Below, piece after piece: positions 63,726 through 64,000 of a stretch of 64,000 bases of DNA. The position numbers and the translations under genes were made by a program. The DNA is taken from contig JADCLS010000006.1 in NCBI GenBank assembly GCA_026702845.1, forward strand, positions 1 through 64,000. Direction: 5' to 3'. The notes under the pieces are model-generated. The model was not told the origin of the DNA and did not search any database. It was given only the letters and a program-made list of their open reading frames with translations. Source of the DNA: Candidatus Heimdallarchaeota archaeon (GTDB lineage: Archaea > Asgardarchaeota > Heimdallarchaeia > Heimdallarchaeales > Kariarchaeaceae). Each line of letters starts with the position of its first letter. Position 1 is the first letter of the stretch.

Positions 63726-64000
63726 TTACGGTAGATCTGAGAAAATCTCATGGATATTAGCATCTGGATCTGCAAAAAATGCAGTTCTCTGACCCCAAGG
63801 CATATCAGCTGGTGCTTTAATCGGAGTTGCCCCCTTCTCAATAATTTCTTGATATACCTTATCTACTAAATCCGGAGATTCCATAGCAAAAGCCAATTCA
63901 AAACTCTGTCCTCGATGCTCTTCGGAATAACAATCATTGGTTGTAGCATTCTCCATTACAACGGGTGTTGTGATGGCAAATCTTACTCCTTCATTATCAA
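63726..64000 (-). CDS. VOC/glyoxalase-family protein, 5' end cut by the window edge
   Basis: The reverse-strand frame is open from the window edge to a TAA at 63726-63728, giving 91 C-terminal residues. It contains GQSFELAFAMESPDLVDKVY and then KGATPIKAPADMPWGQRTAFFADPDANIHEIF, the standard second half of vicinal-oxygen-chelate domains, with a metal-ligand Glu in the HEIF motif. Such small proteins are glyoxalases, dioxygenases or resistance proteins. The start codon lies outside the window; an internal ATG at 63956 is unlikely to be the real start, because the conserved strand before it is also in frame. Confidence 0.85.
   Translation of the reverse strand, partial: DNEGVRFAITTPVVMENATTNDCYSEEHRGQSFELAFAMESPDLVDKVYQEIIEKGATPIKAPADMPWGQRTAFFADPDANIHEIFSDLP

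Noticed and set aside
1..64000. tRNA or rRNA genes
   Set aside because: No stretch with a GGTTC-AA-C arm plus the other tRNA arms, and no rRNA-like block, was found by reading; the few GTTCGA matches lie inside protein genes or in the left-hand remnant region without partner arms.

Overview
The window is about 64 kb of AT-rich, gene-dense DNA from an archaeon, most probably an Asgard archaeon of the Lokiarchaeia/Heimdallarchaeia type. The archaeal reading rests on a UbiA-family enzyme with the layout of the archaeal lipid (DGGGP) synthases and on TATA boxes centred about 25-28 bases upstream of start codons with almost no leader. The Asgard reading is weaker. It rests on a calmodulin-like EF-hand protein, an Arf-like G-domain protein with a DxGGQ switch motif, several small proteins that look like longin/roadblock folds, very large TPR and repeat proteins, and many membrane-anchored exported proteins. 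No rRNA, tRNA, CRISPR array or integrase was found.

Left end (1-7.3 kb). This part is untidy. It holds remnants (a C-terminal piece of an ABC-type permease, small ORFs), an orphan chemoreceptor, a truncated exported protein, a cold-shock protein and an orphan peptide-type solute-binding protein. It also holds the most unusual signal of the window: a 66-base sequence present three times (2269-2334, 3841-3906, 6329-6394). It looks like a small structured RNA gene ending in exactly ten Ts. Each copy abuts the 3' end of a DUF3800-type gene on the other strand. One such gene is intact (6402-7232) and two are short 3' remnants.

7.4-19.8 kb. Membrane and surface proteins: a parallel beta-helix protein, a highly acidic MopE-type metal-binding repeat protein with 15 repeats, several small multi-pass membrane proteins, possible longin/roadblock-like proteins, and a purine-type phosphoribosyltransferase.

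19.9-30.7 kb. A 1405-residue TPR protein followed by an acetyltransferase, the UbiA prenyltransferase, EF-hand and TerB-like small acidic proteins, a stand-alone SufS cysteine desulfurase and an RCK-gated potassium channel.

30.7-42.8 kb. A 1608-residue surface protein, an unrecognised 1150-residue protein followed by an Arf-like GTPase, a zinc-ribbon protein, and two tandem NmrA/NDUFA9-like SDR proteins.

42.9-57.6 kb. A two-gene ATPase plus DUF4435/TOPRIM unit that matches the layout of the PARIS anti-phage system, an MFS transporter, an exported GH57 hydrolase, a protein with an extreme acidic block followed by a basic block, a DUF362 ferredoxin-type protein, a PAS histidine kinase, and a PadR operon with two membrane partners behind a cluster of palindromic operator-like sites.

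57.6-64 kb. A hairpin-rich intergenic region, an internally duplicated membrane protein, a lipocalin-like protein, a quinone-oxidoreductase-like MDR enzyme, a sugar pair (type I phosphomannose isomerase with an extra N-terminal domain, and a BadF-type sugar kinase), and the end of a VOC/glyoxalase gene cut by the window edge. Family names were assigned by reading motifs, not by searches.
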